The translations under genes and the position numbers were made by a program. A stretch of DNA of 64,000 nt. Source: Candidatus Sneabacter namystus. GTDB taxonomy: Bacteria > Pseudomonadota > Alphaproteobacteria > Rickettsiales > Rickettsiaceae. The stretch lies in assembly GCF_008189685.1 (NCBI RefSeq), contig NZ_CP043312.1, forward strand, positions 124,001 to 188,000, in the 5' to 3' direction. Under the pieces are notes generated by a model that saw only the letters and a program-made list of their open reading frames with translations, searched no databases and was not told the DNA's origin. Positions 51,470 through 61,130 of this stretch are shown one piece after another (the stretch's first letter is position 1; every line of letters starts with the position of its first letter).

Positions 51470-53230
51470 CTATTTAATCAAATTTAATTCTTTCAAATGC
51501 GCTTCTTCTACTTGAGATGGAGCATTCATTAACAGGTCTTGTGCTTGTTGGTTTAACGGAAATGCTATTACCTCCCTTAAGCTGGGAGATTTAGATAGTA
51601 GCATCACTATTCTATCTAAACCTGGCGCTACCCCTCCATGTGGAGGTATGCCAAATTGCAATGCTTTTACTAAGCCTGAAAACTTTTTGTCTACGTATTC
51701 CTTAGAATGTCCTACTATCGCAAAGGCTTTGTATAATACCTCTAATTTGTGATTACGTATAGCTCCGCTAGACAGTTCAATACCGTTGCATACTATGTCG
51801 TATTGATAGGCTTTGATATCGAGGTAATCTTTTATAGAGGTCGATTGCGATAAAGTCTGCATACCACCTTGTGGCATGGAAAATGGGTTGTGACTAAAGT
51901 CTAATTTATTGGTTGTTTTATTTAACTCATAGAATGGAAAGTCTGTTATCCAACAAAATTCATAAGACTCTTTGTTGATTAGCTGTAATTTATTTCCAAG
52001 AAAATCTCTTAATTTGGCGCTTAAGTGAGTCACTTGCTCTTGTAGATCGCATAAAAAGAATATAGTCGCTTTGTTCTTGTCTAAGGAGAAAGTAGAACGA
52101 AGCTTATTTACTTGCTCATCATTTATAAATTTTACGATTGGTCCTTTTATATCTTCGTTTTCATATGTTATGTACGCCAGGCCTTTAGCTCCATTTTGTG
52201 TCATAAATTCTGTTGCTTCATTAAAGAATTTTCTAGACAAAGTAGAACTGTTATTCACACATATGCACCTTACTTGCCCACTTTGTTTTACTATTTTTTC
52301 AAAAATAGGGCATTTAGATAGTATTGATGTCACATCTTGTATTATAAGCGGGTTTCTTAAGTCCGGTTTGTCTGACCCGTAATGAAGCATTGCATCTGAA
52401 TAAGGTATTCGGCGGAAAGGTGGATTGCTAATATTTGACGAGGAGAATTTACGAAATACGTCATATAATAACTGTTCGGTCACGGAAAATATTGTGTCTT
52501 GTGTTACAAACGACATTTCCATATCTACTTGGTAAAACTCTCCAGGTGATCTGTCGGCTCTTGCATCTTCATCCCGAAAGCATGGGGCAATTTGGAAGTA
52601 TTTATCAAAACCTGATGCCATAAGCATCTGTTTAAATTGTTGAGGTGCTTGTGGTAATGCATAAAATTGTCCTGGATGTAGTCTACTAGGTACAAGAAAA
52701 TCTCGTGCCCCCTCAGGAGAAGATGCTGTAAGTATAGGAGTTTGATACTCTGTGAATCCTGCATTATGTAAAGAACTTCTAATCTCTTTTACTATGTTAG
52801 ATCTAAGTGTGATATTATTGTGCATTGTTTTCTTTCTTAGATCTAAAAATCTATAAGTTAAGCGTAATTCTTCGTTAATATCTTCTTGTATGTTTACAGC
52901 AAACGGCAAAGGTTTAGACTCATTATCTATATGAAGCGATAATAACTCTACTTCTATTTCTCCTGTAGATATATCAGCGTTAATAGAGTCTTTTGGTCTT
53001 TGTACGACTTTTCCTAATATAAGCAAGATGCTTTCCAGATTGATGCCTTTATATTTTTCTGCATCTTTTTTTTGACATACCACTTGTGTTATCCCGTAAT
53101 GGTCTCTTATATCCAAAAACAGGAGTCCTCCATGATCTCTCTTATTGTGTAACCACCCTGCTAATTTTACTGTCTCTCCTGTGTTGTTTGTGGATAATTC
53201 AGAGCAATTATGTGTTCTATAAGTCGTCAT
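51470..53230 (-). CDS. aspS: Aspartyl-tRNA synthetase
   Basis: This class II synthetase of bacterial type has 586 residues. It has an N-terminal anticodon-binding OB domain ([26 protein letters not shown]), motif 2 [10 protein letters not shown], a GAD insertion and motif 3 [14 protein letters not shown]. No asparaginyl-tRNA synthetase is in the window; in Rickettsiales a non-discriminating AspS may also serve tRNA-Asn. The symporter gene lies 6 bp upstream on the same strand. Confidence 0.95.
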   Translation of the reverse strand: MTTYRTHNCSELSTNNTGETVKLAGWLHNKRDHGGLLFLDIRDHYGITQVVCQKKDAEKYKGINLESILLILGKVVQRPKDSINADISTGEIEVELLSLHIDNESKPLPFAVNIQEDINEELRLTYRFLDLRKKTMHNNITLRSNIVKEIRSSLHNAGFTEYQTPILTASSPEGARDFLVPSRLHPGQFYALPQAPQQFKQMLMASGFDKYFQIAPCFRDEDARADRSPGEFYQVDMEMSFVTQDTIFSVTEQLLYDVFRKFSSSNISNPPFRRIPYSDAMLHYGSDKPDLRNPLIIQDVTSILSKCPIFEKIVKQSGQVRCICVNNSSTLSRKFFNEATEFMTQNGAKGLAYITYENEDIKGPIVKFINDEQVNKLRSTFSLDKNKATIFFLCDLQEQVTHLSAKLRDFLGNKLQLINKESYEFCWITDFPFYELNKTTNKLDFSHNPFSMPQGGMQTLSQSTSIKDYLDIKAYQYDIVCNGIELSSGAIRNHKLEVLYKAFAIVGHSKEYVDKKFSGLVKALQFGIPPHGGVAPGLDRIVMLLSKSPSLREVIAFPLNQQAQDLLMNAPSQVEEAHLKELNLIK

Positions 53231-53236
53231 ATTTTA

Positions 53237-54586
53237 TTAAGCAGATTGCAAACGTTTTTTGAATATTATTCTTACTATCGTAAAAGCTGTAAAGTGAAAT
53301 GCTGTAGAGATTAAAAGCCCATACATTCCTTTTAGCAAATGGAACGCTGAAATTGCAATAAATAAACAAAATGTTATAGAAGCAATAGTAAACAAGGCAG
53401 TCTTTGGTATATGTATATTATATAAAGCAGCAACAAAAGGCACTACGAATATTGGGAACCAAAAACCTCCCACAAACAAAGCTAAGTCTACGGCAAAATC
53501 AAATCTTAGTGCTAGTATAATGGATATAGTACTTAAAAGGAAAGTAATAATCTTTGGGCCAAATTTTAATTTGTTTTTAAATCTTGGCATTGTATCTAAA
53601 ACATCTTTTCTTATGCTGTAGAGCGCTACATGTATTGAGGCTTCTGCTGATGATATGGTGGCTACTAGTATCCCTAATATTGCAAGGCCACCTAGTGTTG
53701 ATGGTAGAGATGACATAATTACGCGCTGAAATGCTTGTGATGGTATATAGTTTGGAAAAGCTAGATGCGCTATAACTCCTAGACTTGCTATTAAGACAAT
53801 AGATATCAAGTAGAACACTGACTTGATGATAACAGCGGTTCTAATGGCATTTGCATTAGTTGCGATAAGATTTCTTGTTATAAATGATGGATCGATACCC
53901 ATGCATGCAAATGTTAGGGCTATAATAAATGTGTCTTTAGAATAGAAACTTTCTAGTGGAATCAAATTTAGTGTAGATATGTTGTGTTTATGCATAAATA
54001 TAATTGCGGATGCACCGATCAGCACTATTGAAATTGACAAAATGGTTTGTTGTACGTAGCTACTACTTGTGATGGTTTTCAGTCCTCCGGACAAGGTAAA
54101 AGTTAACGAAACAAAGTAGCTTATTAAAGCTCCATAAGTGTAATGAATATTTAGTAAGTTTTGTAAAATTTTTCCTCCTACGTGTATTTGTAAGCCTAGT
54201 TGCCCTATGGCGAACAAAGTAGCACATATACCTACGTAAGTTTTAGCTCTTGTTCCATAAAAATATTCTATTAACTCTCCTGCGCTGGAAAAAGCTTTTT
54301 TGTTTGCAATTTTAGAAGATACAAACAACCCTACCGCTATGTCTGCTAACACAGCATACAGTAGGCCACATGGATACTCAAATTTCCCCATAGTAGCTTT
54401 TTCTGCTATTCCAATTATTGTACCTCCTCCTACTGAGCTGAGGAATATGGCAGCTGTAAGCAGAGGTATGCTATTGTTTCGTGGTAAGCGTTCTGCATTA
54501 CCTTTGCCTTTGTTATACCAGCTGACCGTTAGTAAATAGGCAAAATAAAGTGTAACGAAAATGATACATTGCTTGTTAGCTAACAT
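53237..54586 (-). CDS. Sodium:solute symporter family transporter
   Basis: The 449-residue polytopic protein has about 12-13 membrane segments. The N-terminal layout includes SSVGGGTIIGIAEKA and SAGELIEYFYGTRA, and the segment LSGGLKTITSSSYVQQTIL matches SSS-family transporters (PutP-like). The substrate cannot be told; proline, pantothenate and other small solutes are used by relatives. Its start overlaps the stop of the AmpG-like gene by seven bases. Confidence 0.75.
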   Translation of the reverse strand: MLANKQCIIFVTLYFAYLLTVSWYNKGKGNAERLPRNNSIPLLTAAIFLSSVGGGTIIGIAEKATMGKFEYPCGLLYAVLADIAVGLFVSSKIANKKAFSSAGELIEYFYGTRAKTYVGICATLFAIGQLGLQIHVGGKILQNLLNIHYTYGALISYFVSLTFTLSGGLKTITSSSYVQQTILSISIVLIGASAIIFMHKHNISTLNLIPLESFYSKDTFIIALTFACMGIDPSFITRNLIATNANAIRTAVIIKSVFYLISIVLIASLGVIAHLAFPNYIPSQAFQRVIMSSLPSTLGGLAILGILVATISSAEASIHVALYSIRKDVLDTMPRFKNKLKFGPKIITFLLSTISIILALRFDFAVDLALFVGGFWFPIFVVPFVAALYNIHIPKTALFTIASITFCLFIAISAFHLLKGMYGLLISTAFHFTAFTIVRIIFKKRLQSA

Positions 54587-55797
54587 AGATGTTTTTTTGC
54601 TAAATGTATTGTAAGCAAGCTAGCTATTCCTATTGATGTAAGTAATATAAAAAATGTACCCCAATTTAGCATCAGTACCAATAGCCCTGACATACAAGGT
54701 AAAAATGTTCGTGCTAATCCCAAAATGCTCTCATAAGTTGCATATTGTTTTACTTTTTCTGTTGATCGACACATTTTTGTGATGGTGGCTACGAACATAG
54801 CTAATGCCATTCCTCCTGTTATGCTTTCTGCAAGGCTAACGATAGTTAACGTTTTAGTGCTGTTATGTGGCATGTAAGCTATAAAAACAAAACCTAGATG
54901 TGCAATCGCATTTATCATTCCACACCAAAATAGACCTCGTATAAGTTTTATTTTTCCTAATAGATATGCTGCTATACTGCTTCCTAATAAAGAACCTACA
55001 TGTCCGCACATCTTTCCAAATGTTGCTACTTCTAGCGATGTGAATCCCTTATTAAGCAAAAATGGGTTTAGCATTGGCACCATCATATGATTAGACATTC
55101 TATAAAAGACGAGAAAACATATAACGTAAGGAGATGTATTCAATATTATTGAGAACAGAGATTTAATATTATGTTTTGTTGTATGCGTATTGTCTTGATG
55201 CGACGCATTTCTTTTGTAAATAGTAATACAATGAACGGAAATAACTGAAAAGATGCATGTCATTATCGATAAAATACCAAAAAGACGCTCCCATTTGTAA
55301 AAATTGGATAGAAACGCTACGCATGGTCCTGTTACTATCATACCTAGCCTATATCCTGTAACATGTAATCCTGACATTGTTTGTTGAAGTTTATCATCTA
55401 GTATGTGGGCTCTAATTGACCCTATTACTACTTCTAATATCGCTCCTGAGCATGCTAATGTTGCCGTTAGTATAAAGATCCAGTGTAATGACGTTTTCGG
55501 AGAATGAGTGCTTAATTGATATATTGTGATACTGATGATTAACTGCAACAGTACAACTAGAGACTTATCACGTCCCAGTATGCTATGTAACAAAGGGACT
55601 TTTAGAGGTTGTATGTAAGGTGATATAAGAAAACTAAATGCATAGGGCATTGTAGCAAATGACATGGCGCCTAGCATGGCTAAACTAATATTATTTTGTG
55701 CTAACCAAAAATTAAGGGTGCTGCTGCTCAATGGCATAACGCAACCGCAAGAAAAACCTAGTAATATTGGAGCATAATATAGAGATAAACTTTTCAT
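54580..55797 (-). CDS. MFS permease, AmpG-like
   Basis: The 405-residue protein has about 12 membrane segments. The start, ILLGFSCGCVMPLSSSTLNF followed by WLAQNNISLAMLG, resembles AmpG, which imports anhydromuropeptides for peptidoglycan recycling. Rickettsiales carry several AmpG paralogues whose substrates are not known, so muropeptide import is only one option. It is coupled to the downstream symporter gene by a seven-base overlap. Confidence 0.7.
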   Translation of the reverse strand: MKSLSLYYAPILLGFSCGCVMPLSSSTLNFWLAQNNISLAMLGAMSFATMPYAFSFLISPYIQPLKVPLLHSILGRDKSLVVLLQLIISITIYQLSTHSPKTSLHWIFILTATLACSGAILEVVIGSIRAHILDDKLQQTMSGLHVTGYRLGMIVTGPCVAFLSNFYKWERLFGILSIMTCIFSVISVHCITIYKRNASHQDNTHTTKHNIKSLFSIILNTSPYVICFLVFYRMSNHMMVPMLNPFLLNKGFTSLEVATFGKMCGHVGSLLGSSIAAYLLGKIKLIRGLFWCGMINAIAHLGFVFIAYMPHNSTKTLTIVSLAESITGGMALAMFVATITKMCRSTEKVKQYATYESILGLARTFLPCMSGLLVLMLNWGTFFILLTSIGIASLLTIHLAKKHLC

Positions 55798-55923
55798 TTC
55801 GGTGCTATCATGTGAAAATACAAAGACATGTTGTTTTTACATATTTAAATGTAAGGCGATGTTAAGTTGTCTATATTTTATGCATTAAGATTAAGATTCA
55901 GCATCGTTCCACAATATACCAGG

Positions 55924-57357
55924 TTATGTATTTCTTGTGGGCAGAGTTTGCAGATTAGAAAAAGCTGTAGTGCTAGTGTCGTAGTGTAGCAAGAAATTTC
56001 CTATTGGTCCATTTCTATGTTTTGCTAACATAATTTCGGCTTTGTTTTTCGCGTATTCGAGTTTAGCTTGCCACATCTCAAATTCATTGTCTGATGCATT
56101 TTCTGATGGTGTTGATCTTGAAAGGTAGTACTCTTCTCTATATATAAATATTACTATGTCTGCATCTTGCTCAATGGTGCCTGATTCTCTTAAATCCGAT
56201 AGAATTGGTTTTTTGTCTTGTCTATGTTCTACAGCACGAGACAGTTGAGATAATGCTATGACTGGTATATTTAATTCTTTTGCTAAGGCTTTAAGTCCCT
56301 GTGTAATGGTTGATATTTCTAAAGCTCTATTTTCTACATTTTTATCAAGGTGAATAAGTTGTAGATAATCGACAAATAGTATATCTAATCCGTGTTGTCT
56401 TTTTAGTCTTCTTGCTCTACTTCTTAATGCTGCTATAGAAAGTGCTGGAGTGTCGTCTATAAACAGTCTTGTATTGGCGGTTATTTCTTCAGCTTTTCTC
56501 CGCAGTAGGTTATATTGCTCTTCTTTTATTTTGCCGGTTCGGAGAAGCGAGGGGCTTATAGCACTTTTTACAGATAATATTCTTGTTGCTAATTGTTCTT
56601 CTGACATTTCTAGAGAAAAGAACCCAACATTATTATATTGATTGTTTTTCTTCATAGTTTTTGCGGCATTTAGCGCAATATTTATTGCCAAAGCTGTTTT
56701 TCCCATAGATGGGCGAGCCGCTATTATAACTAGATCTGAATCTTGAAATCCTGCGAGTTTTTTGTCCATTTCCAAAAAGCCTGAAGAGATACCCGTGATA
56801 TGTTTCGGGTCAGTCATGGCATGATCTATAGCTATCATCGATGCGTCAAGTAAAGATGATAAAGAGGAGAAATTTTTCCCTAATGTACCTTGTTCAGATA
56901 GTTTAAATAACTTATCTTCAACTTTTGATATTTGCGCTTCTGGTGATTCCGTTAAGTTGGACGAGTAAGAATCGTGTATTAGTTCTGAACCTATTTGAAT
57001 GAGGCTTCTTTTTATGGCAAGGTCATATATTAGTCTTGCGTGTTGATAAGGATTTATCAAAGTCATACCGTGTACAACTAAAGTTTTCAAAACTTTGGTT
57101 TTACCACGCTGAACGAACAATTCTTCTTCAAACATTGTCCCCTCCAGGCTAGCTATAGAAATAGGAAGAGATTTTCCTGACATCTTTTGCATCACTGCAT
57201 ATATTCTGCTATGTAAAGGATCTATAAAATGTTCTGGTTTGAGAAATTCTTCAACAGAGCATAGCACTTCGTTGTTATGTATAATGGCGCCTAATAGGGC
57301 AGCTTCAGTGGTAATACTAGAGGGAGGTGAGATGTTCTCTGTAGAATTTTCTTTCAT
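55924..57357 (-). CDS. dnaB: Replicative DNA helicase DnaB
   Basis: This is the hexameric RecA-like helicase of the replisome. The 477-residue product has the N-terminal domain (TEAALLGAIIHNNEVL), then the C-terminal motor with Walker A ARPSMGKTALA, SLEMSEEQLATR, Walker B LDILFVDYLQL and DLRESGTIEQDADIV. Length is normal, with no intein. It lies 18 bp downstream of ygfZ. Confidence 0.95.
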   Translation of the reverse strand: MKENSTENISPPSSITTEAALLGAIIHNNEVLCSVEEFLKPEHFIDPLHSRIYAVMQKMSGKSLPISIASLEGTMFEEELFVQRGKTKVLKTLVVHGMTLINPYQHARLIYDLAIKRSLIQIGSELIHDSYSSNLTESPEAQISKVEDKLFKLSEQGTLGKNFSSLSSLLDASMIAIDHAMTDPKHITGISSGFLEMDKKLAGFQDSDLVIIAARPSMGKTALAINIALNAAKTMKKNNQYNNVGFFSLEMSEEQLATRILSVKSAISPSLLRTGKIKEEQYNLLRRKAEEITANTRLFIDDTPALSIAALRSRARRLKRQHGLDILFVDYLQLIHLDKNVENRALEISTITQGLKALAKELNIPVIALSQLSRAVEHRQDKKPILSDLRESGTIEQDADIVIFIYREEYYLSRSTPSENASDNEFEMWQAKLEYAKNKAEIMLAKHRNGPIGNFLLHYDTSTTAFSNLQTLPTRNT

Positions 57358-57375
57358 GATGATTTATTCATATGT

Positions 57376-58239
57376 TTATGTAAGAATCTTTCGAGGATAC
57401 CATGGGGCTATTTTTTCTGTAACTTGTATATTATTTACTGTTAATTGCGTTTTTCTTTGTATTTTCTCTGATCTTAGCAGAGCTATACCTAAATTTTGCC
57501 ACCCTGAGCACCACGTTCCTACTGGCTCATTTTTGTCATTTAAAATTTTACTTCCGTTGTCAATGTTATCTAGAGCGATTGATTTATTTACACTGCACAT
57601 TTGGTACAGGTGTTTTCTTATTACTCCTTGAGTAAAGGTTCGCATAATTGCTTCTTGGCCTAAGTAACATCCTTTTGATAAATTTATTCCGTGTAAATGA
57701 TTTATTCCAAACTCCATTGGTACAGATTTTGAACTTACCATATCTGTTTCTCCGTCTGGTATGCAAAAAGAATATTTTTGGGAAAGGTATAGGTTTGGTG
57801 ATGTACTATCATCTAAGCAGTTGTTTTCTGTTATTATGGTCCTTATTCCGAAGTTACTAATTCTTGGATCGCTCATACTGCATATTGTACCTGGTATCGC
57901 CAGTTTATTATTTGAGAAAATCACTTTGCATTTGTTACTTATATCTTCAAGTGTAATATTATTACGTAATTTATAAAAACTGAGTAAATCTAGTACTTTG
58001 CTGTTACTGGCATCTATTATTGTGGTTTTATCATCTATCACGTGAAGAAATACATCTGATATATATCTACCAGAAGCTGATAATAGTAGAGTGTAGCAGC
58101 TTTTACTTGCATCATTTGTAAGTAAGCCGCTCAAAAAATATGATATTTTTTCCCCTTGGCAAATTATGACATATCTATTGTGTATTACGGAATAAATATT
58201 TTGAATTTGTAAAGACTTGTCATTGCCGTTTATGGTCAT
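57376..58239 (-). CDS. ygfZ: YgfZ/GcvT-fold folate-binding Fe-S repair protein
   Basis: YgfZ (mitochondrial IBA57 relative) uses folate to help assembly or repair of certain [4Fe-4S] enzymes. The 287-residue product contains the family signature KGCYLGQE with its Cys, and the expected GIRTI and PMEFGINHLHGINLSKGC context. Length is typical. It precedes dnaB on the minus strand and diverges from the POT transporter gene. Confidence 0.88.
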   Translation of the reverse strand: MTINGNDKSLQIQNIYSVIHNRYVIICQGEKISYFLSGLLTNDASKSCYTLLLSASGRYISDVFLHVIDDKTTIIDASNSKVLDLLSFYKLRNNITLEDISNKCKVIFSNNKLAIPGTICSMSDPRISNFGIRTIITENNCLDDSTSPNLYLSQKYSFCIPDGETDMVSSKSVPMEFGINHLHGINLSKGCYLGQEAIMRTFTQGVIRKHLYQMCSVNKSIALDNIDNGSKILNDKNEPVGTWCSGWQNLGIALLRSEKIQRKTQLTVNNIQVTEKIAPWYPRKILT

Positions 58240-58382
58240 TTTTTACTCTATTTATCTATGTTTTCTCTTTGAATTTGATCTTGTAAAGTAGCGAAAAGTA
58301 CAATACCGTATGTTTATTGTAATTGTCTAGTTGTTAACTGCGGTAATTTCGAAAAAGTACCGAAAATAATGTTTAAACATAT

Positions 58383-59843
58383 ATGAGATTCAATAAAGAC
58401 TTGTTTTTATCAGTTGTTCTTTTGTTCGAAAGATTTAGCTATCATTGGCTAAGTCTTGTAGTTGTCTTTTTGGCCATTTACAAAGCAGATATTCCTGATG
58501 CTGATGCATATGTTTTATGGGCTCGATATTGTGCAGTGTGTTATATCATACCTTTGGTGTCTGGATTGTTATCTGACCGTGTGATAGGTTCTAGATTTTT
58601 TATAACTCTCGGCTGCATTCTTATGACAGTAGGGTACGGAGTGATGGCCTTGTATGCGTTACATGGTGCTTATCTTTTTTTTGGTCTTGCATGTGTTGCT
58701 GTTGGTGTTGGTGTTTTTAAACCTGCGCTTTTAACTTGTGTAAGTTTGTCTTATATAAAAAATAACTCAGATAGGTCAAAAGCATTTATTTTGCTATATT
58801 CGCTTGGTAATCTGGGAACTTTTTTTGCGTACACGTTTTGTGAGCGTATCTTTACGTCATATGGTGTGAGTGTTTGCTTTTGCATGTCTTGTATTGGTGC
58901 ATTTATAAGTTTATTACTTTGGATCAAGGGAAAAAAGTATATAAAAGATGTTGGATTTCTGCCTAATTCTGGCACTGTGTGCGAAAATGTTATGGGCTGG
59001 AAAGCGAAAAATTATGTTTTACTGATCACGGCATTTTTAATTATTTTGTCAACTGCTGTATTTTCTTTAGGTAAATTTTCTCCTTCTATAATAGTGTTTA
59101 TTGGTATTGCGGTTTTTGTTTCTTTAATGTTATGTATCGTACGTGTCAGCAAGCATGAAGTACTAAGGCTGATGATAATAGTATTCATTTTGGTGTTTTT
59201 TACGGCGTTTTTTGCTTTAGAGTTACAGACCTTTTCTACTATAGCTTTATTTTTTGAAAGTAATGTAAATAAGACTTTCTGTGATTGGACTGTATCAGCA
59301 TCTATGCTAAGAAGTATTCCTATTATTTCAATAGTAATAGTGGGATTAATCAGAGCTTCTCTGATGAAGAATAAGAGCTATAAGCCTTGCGAGGCACTTT
59401 TCTCTATAGCGTTTGGGGTATTTGGCTCTGCTGTTAGTTTTTTTGTTTTTTATTTAGGATGTCGGCTTTCGATAGATGGTATGGTGAATGTCTTGTTCCC
59501 CATATTTGGTTTAGTGATTTTAGGGATATCCGAGGCATATCTTGCCACTACTGTTATAAACTATGTTTCCTTATTGGCCCCTTATCACATGAAGAGTTAC
59601 GTAATATCCGTTATGATGCTTTGTATCGCATTTGCAAGCACGTTTAGCGTATTTATAGAAAAGATTTGGTTTACTGTAGACAATTCTATTACGGATAAAT
59701 TATATGCCGTATCTTTGTATCAGGCGGGCTTTATTAACGTTGCAATAGTACAAATAATAGCCTCTGGAATCTTTTTTGTTTTATGTTTTTTGTTCTTAAA
59801 ACATATATCTGGAATTGTTGAATCAATTAAGCTAGATAAGTGA
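58383..59843 (+). CDS. POT/PTR2-family peptide transporter
   Basis: The 486-residue protein has about 12-14 membrane segments and fits the proton-coupled oligopeptide transporter family. The N-terminus has LLFERFSYHW, aligning with the ExxERFxYY motif, and the PTR2-type segment FKPALLTCVSLSYIKNNSDRSKAF follows. The first Glu of ExxERF is replaced by Leu, so proton coupling may be altered. Peptide import fits an intracellular bacterium, but substrate is inferred. Confidence 0.75.
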   Translation: MRFNKDLFLSVVLLFERFSYHWLSLVVVFLAIYKADIPDADAYVLWARYCAVCYIIPLVSGLLSDRVIGSRFFITLGCILMTVGYGVMALYALHGAYLFFGLACVAVGVGVFKPALLTCVSLSYIKNNSDRSKAFILLYSLGNLGTFFAYTFCERIFTSYGVSVCFCMSCIGAFISLLLWIKGKKYIKDVGFLPNSGTVCENVMGWKAKNYVLLITAFLIILSTAVFSLGKFSPSIIVFIGIAVFVSLMLCIVRVSKHEVLRLMIIVFILVFFTAFFALELQTFSTIALFFESNVNKTFCDWTVSASMLRSIPIISIVIVGLIRASLMKNKSYKPCEALFSIAFGVFGSAVSFFVFYLGCRLSIDGMVNVLFPIFGLVILGISEAYLATTVINYVSLLAPYHMKSYVISVMMLCIAFASTFSVFIEKIWFTVDNSITDKLYAVSLYQAGFINVAIVQIIASGIFFVLCFLFLKHISGIVESIKLDK

Positions 59844-60033
59844 TTAGTGGTAGTTGTTGTGTGTGATATGTTCACGCTAGATGTGCTGAGATTGTTGCTG
59901 CTGCTGAGTTGTTTGGTGATATTGTAAGACGTAAACACTCTGTTTCCTGTCGCTTTGGAATGATTGCATCATTTGTCAGGCGATATAGGTGGCTTTAAAA
60001 CAAGCAGTGGCAACACATGATTGTCTTTTGGAG

Positions 60034-60061
60034 TTGACATGATTGTAGAATTGTCTAGAAT
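60034..60061 (+). promoter_or_regulatory. Near-consensus promoter for rplM-rpsI
   Basis: A perfect -35 TTGACA (60034-60039) is followed after 16 bp by TAGAAT (60056-60061), five of six matches to the -10. The predicted 5' leader of about 65 bases holds a short hairpin, CACTAC (60081-60086) with GTAGTG (60097-60102), which could serve autoregulation by L13. The 190 bp upstream hold no gene. Confidence 0.75.
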
Positions 60062-60133
60062 TTTGGTTTAGAGTGATGTTCACTACTGTAGAATATGTAG
60101 TGTGATTTGTTTTATCAAAGTATTGGATGATTT

Positions 60134-60604
60134 GTGCAGACTGGATTATATAGAAAAAAAGACATAAAAAAAGAGTGGTTGTTGATAGACGCAAAGGATG
60201 CTGTAGTTGGCAGACTTGCTAGTCAGATTGCTAAAATTTTAATGGGAAAGCATAAGCCTGGTTATGTGCCTTACTTAGATTGTGGTGACAATGTTGTAGT
60301 GGTGAATGCCGACAAGGTTGCGTTTTCCGGTCGTAAGGCTGCTAAAAAGCATGGTAAGGTGTACTATCGTCACACTGGTTATGTTGGTGGAATTAAGCAA
60401 TGTTCAGCCTCACAGATATTGTCAGGTCCATTTCCAGAACGTGTTTTGCAAATGGCTGTTTTAAGGATGCTGAAGAAAAATGCTAGAAGAAGTACTCTTA
60501 TGAAAAATTTGAAGTTGTTTAAAGGCGAAGAGCATGTTCATAAGGCACAAAATCCTAGAATTTTGGACTTAAGCTGTAATAGTAAGAATTTTATAAAAAG
60601 TTAG
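60134..60604 (+). CDS. rplM: 50S ribosomal protein L13
   Basis: The 156-residue product has the L13 core: WLLIDAKDAVVGRLASQIAKIL, GDNVVVVNADKV, YRHTGYVGG and AVLRMLKKN. It starts at a GTG (60134), which matches homologues in length. It is the first gene of the conserved rplM-rpsI pair, behind a strong promoter. Confidence 0.96.
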   Translation: MQTGLYRKKDIKKEWLLIDAKDAVVGRLASQIAKILMGKHKPGYVPYLDCGDNVVVVNADKVAFSGRKAAKKHGKVYYRHTGYVGGIKQCSASQILSGPFPERVLQMAVLRMLKKNARRSTLMKNLKLFKGEEHVHKAQNPRILDLSCNSKNFIKS

Positions 60605-60607
60605 GCT

Positions 60608-61009
60608 ATGAGTAGTAATAGTGTTTGCACCGTAGGACGTAGAAAAACTTCTGTGGCTCGATTGAGGTTATCTGTCGGTTCTGGTGTTTATACGGTTAAT
60701 GGACAGTGTATTTCTGAATATTTTGGTACTGGCATTGGTTCGCTCAAGTCTAAAAAAGTGTTAGAACCCTTTGTCGCTTCTGATAAAGAAGGGCAATTTA
60801 GTTTTTCTTGTACTGTTTCTGGTGGTGGTAGAACTGGCCAAGCTGAAGCAATGCGACACGCCGTGGCAAGAGCACTTGAGAAGTATGATGTATCTCTGCG
60901 CGGCATAATGCGTAAAAATGGTTTTTTAACTAGAGATTCTCGTGAGGTAGAAAGAAAGAAATATGGTTTCCATAAGGCTAGAAAGAGGACGCAATTTTCT
61001 AAGCGTTGA
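60608..61009 (+). CDS. rpsI: 30S ribosomal protein S9
   Basis: The 133-residue product has the S9 features: TVGRRKTSVARLRL at the N-terminus, GGGRTGQAEAMRHAVARAL, and the basic C-terminal tail ending RKRTQFSKR that reaches the P-site tRNA. The start is 3 bp after the rplM stop. Confidence 0.97.
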   Translation: MSSNSVCTVGRRKTSVARLRLSVGSGVYTVNGQCISEYFGTGIGSLKSKKVLEPFVASDKEGQFSFSCTVSGGGRTGQAEAMRHAVARALEKYDVSLRGIMRKNGFLTRDSREVERKKYGFHKARKRTQFSKR

Positions 61010-61058
61010 GAATTTTTTGGGGATTTATACTTACTTGATTTGAGTAATCAGTATGATT

Positions 61059-61130
61059 GGCGAGGTAGCTCAGTGGTAGAGCAGTAGGATCATAATCTAT
61101 TGGTCGGGGGTTCGATCCCCCCCTTCGCTA
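61059..61130 (+). tRNA. tRNA-Met, elongator (anticodon CAU)
   Basis: The acceptor GGCGAGG pairs with CTTCGCT using two G-T wobbles, the anticodon loop is ATCATAA, and the T-arm is CGGGGGTTCGATCCCCC. The body resembles alphaproteobacterial elongator tRNA-Met; a first base pair of G-T kind is present rather than the unpaired C1 of an initiator. CCA is not encoded, as CCC follows the discriminator A. The last three bases are also the stop codon of the convergent gltX2. Confidence 0.92.

Noticed and set aside
59844-60133. Small ORFs on the minus strand upstream of rplM
   Set aside because: They run antisense across the rplM promoter and start, have no ribosome site and poor composition.
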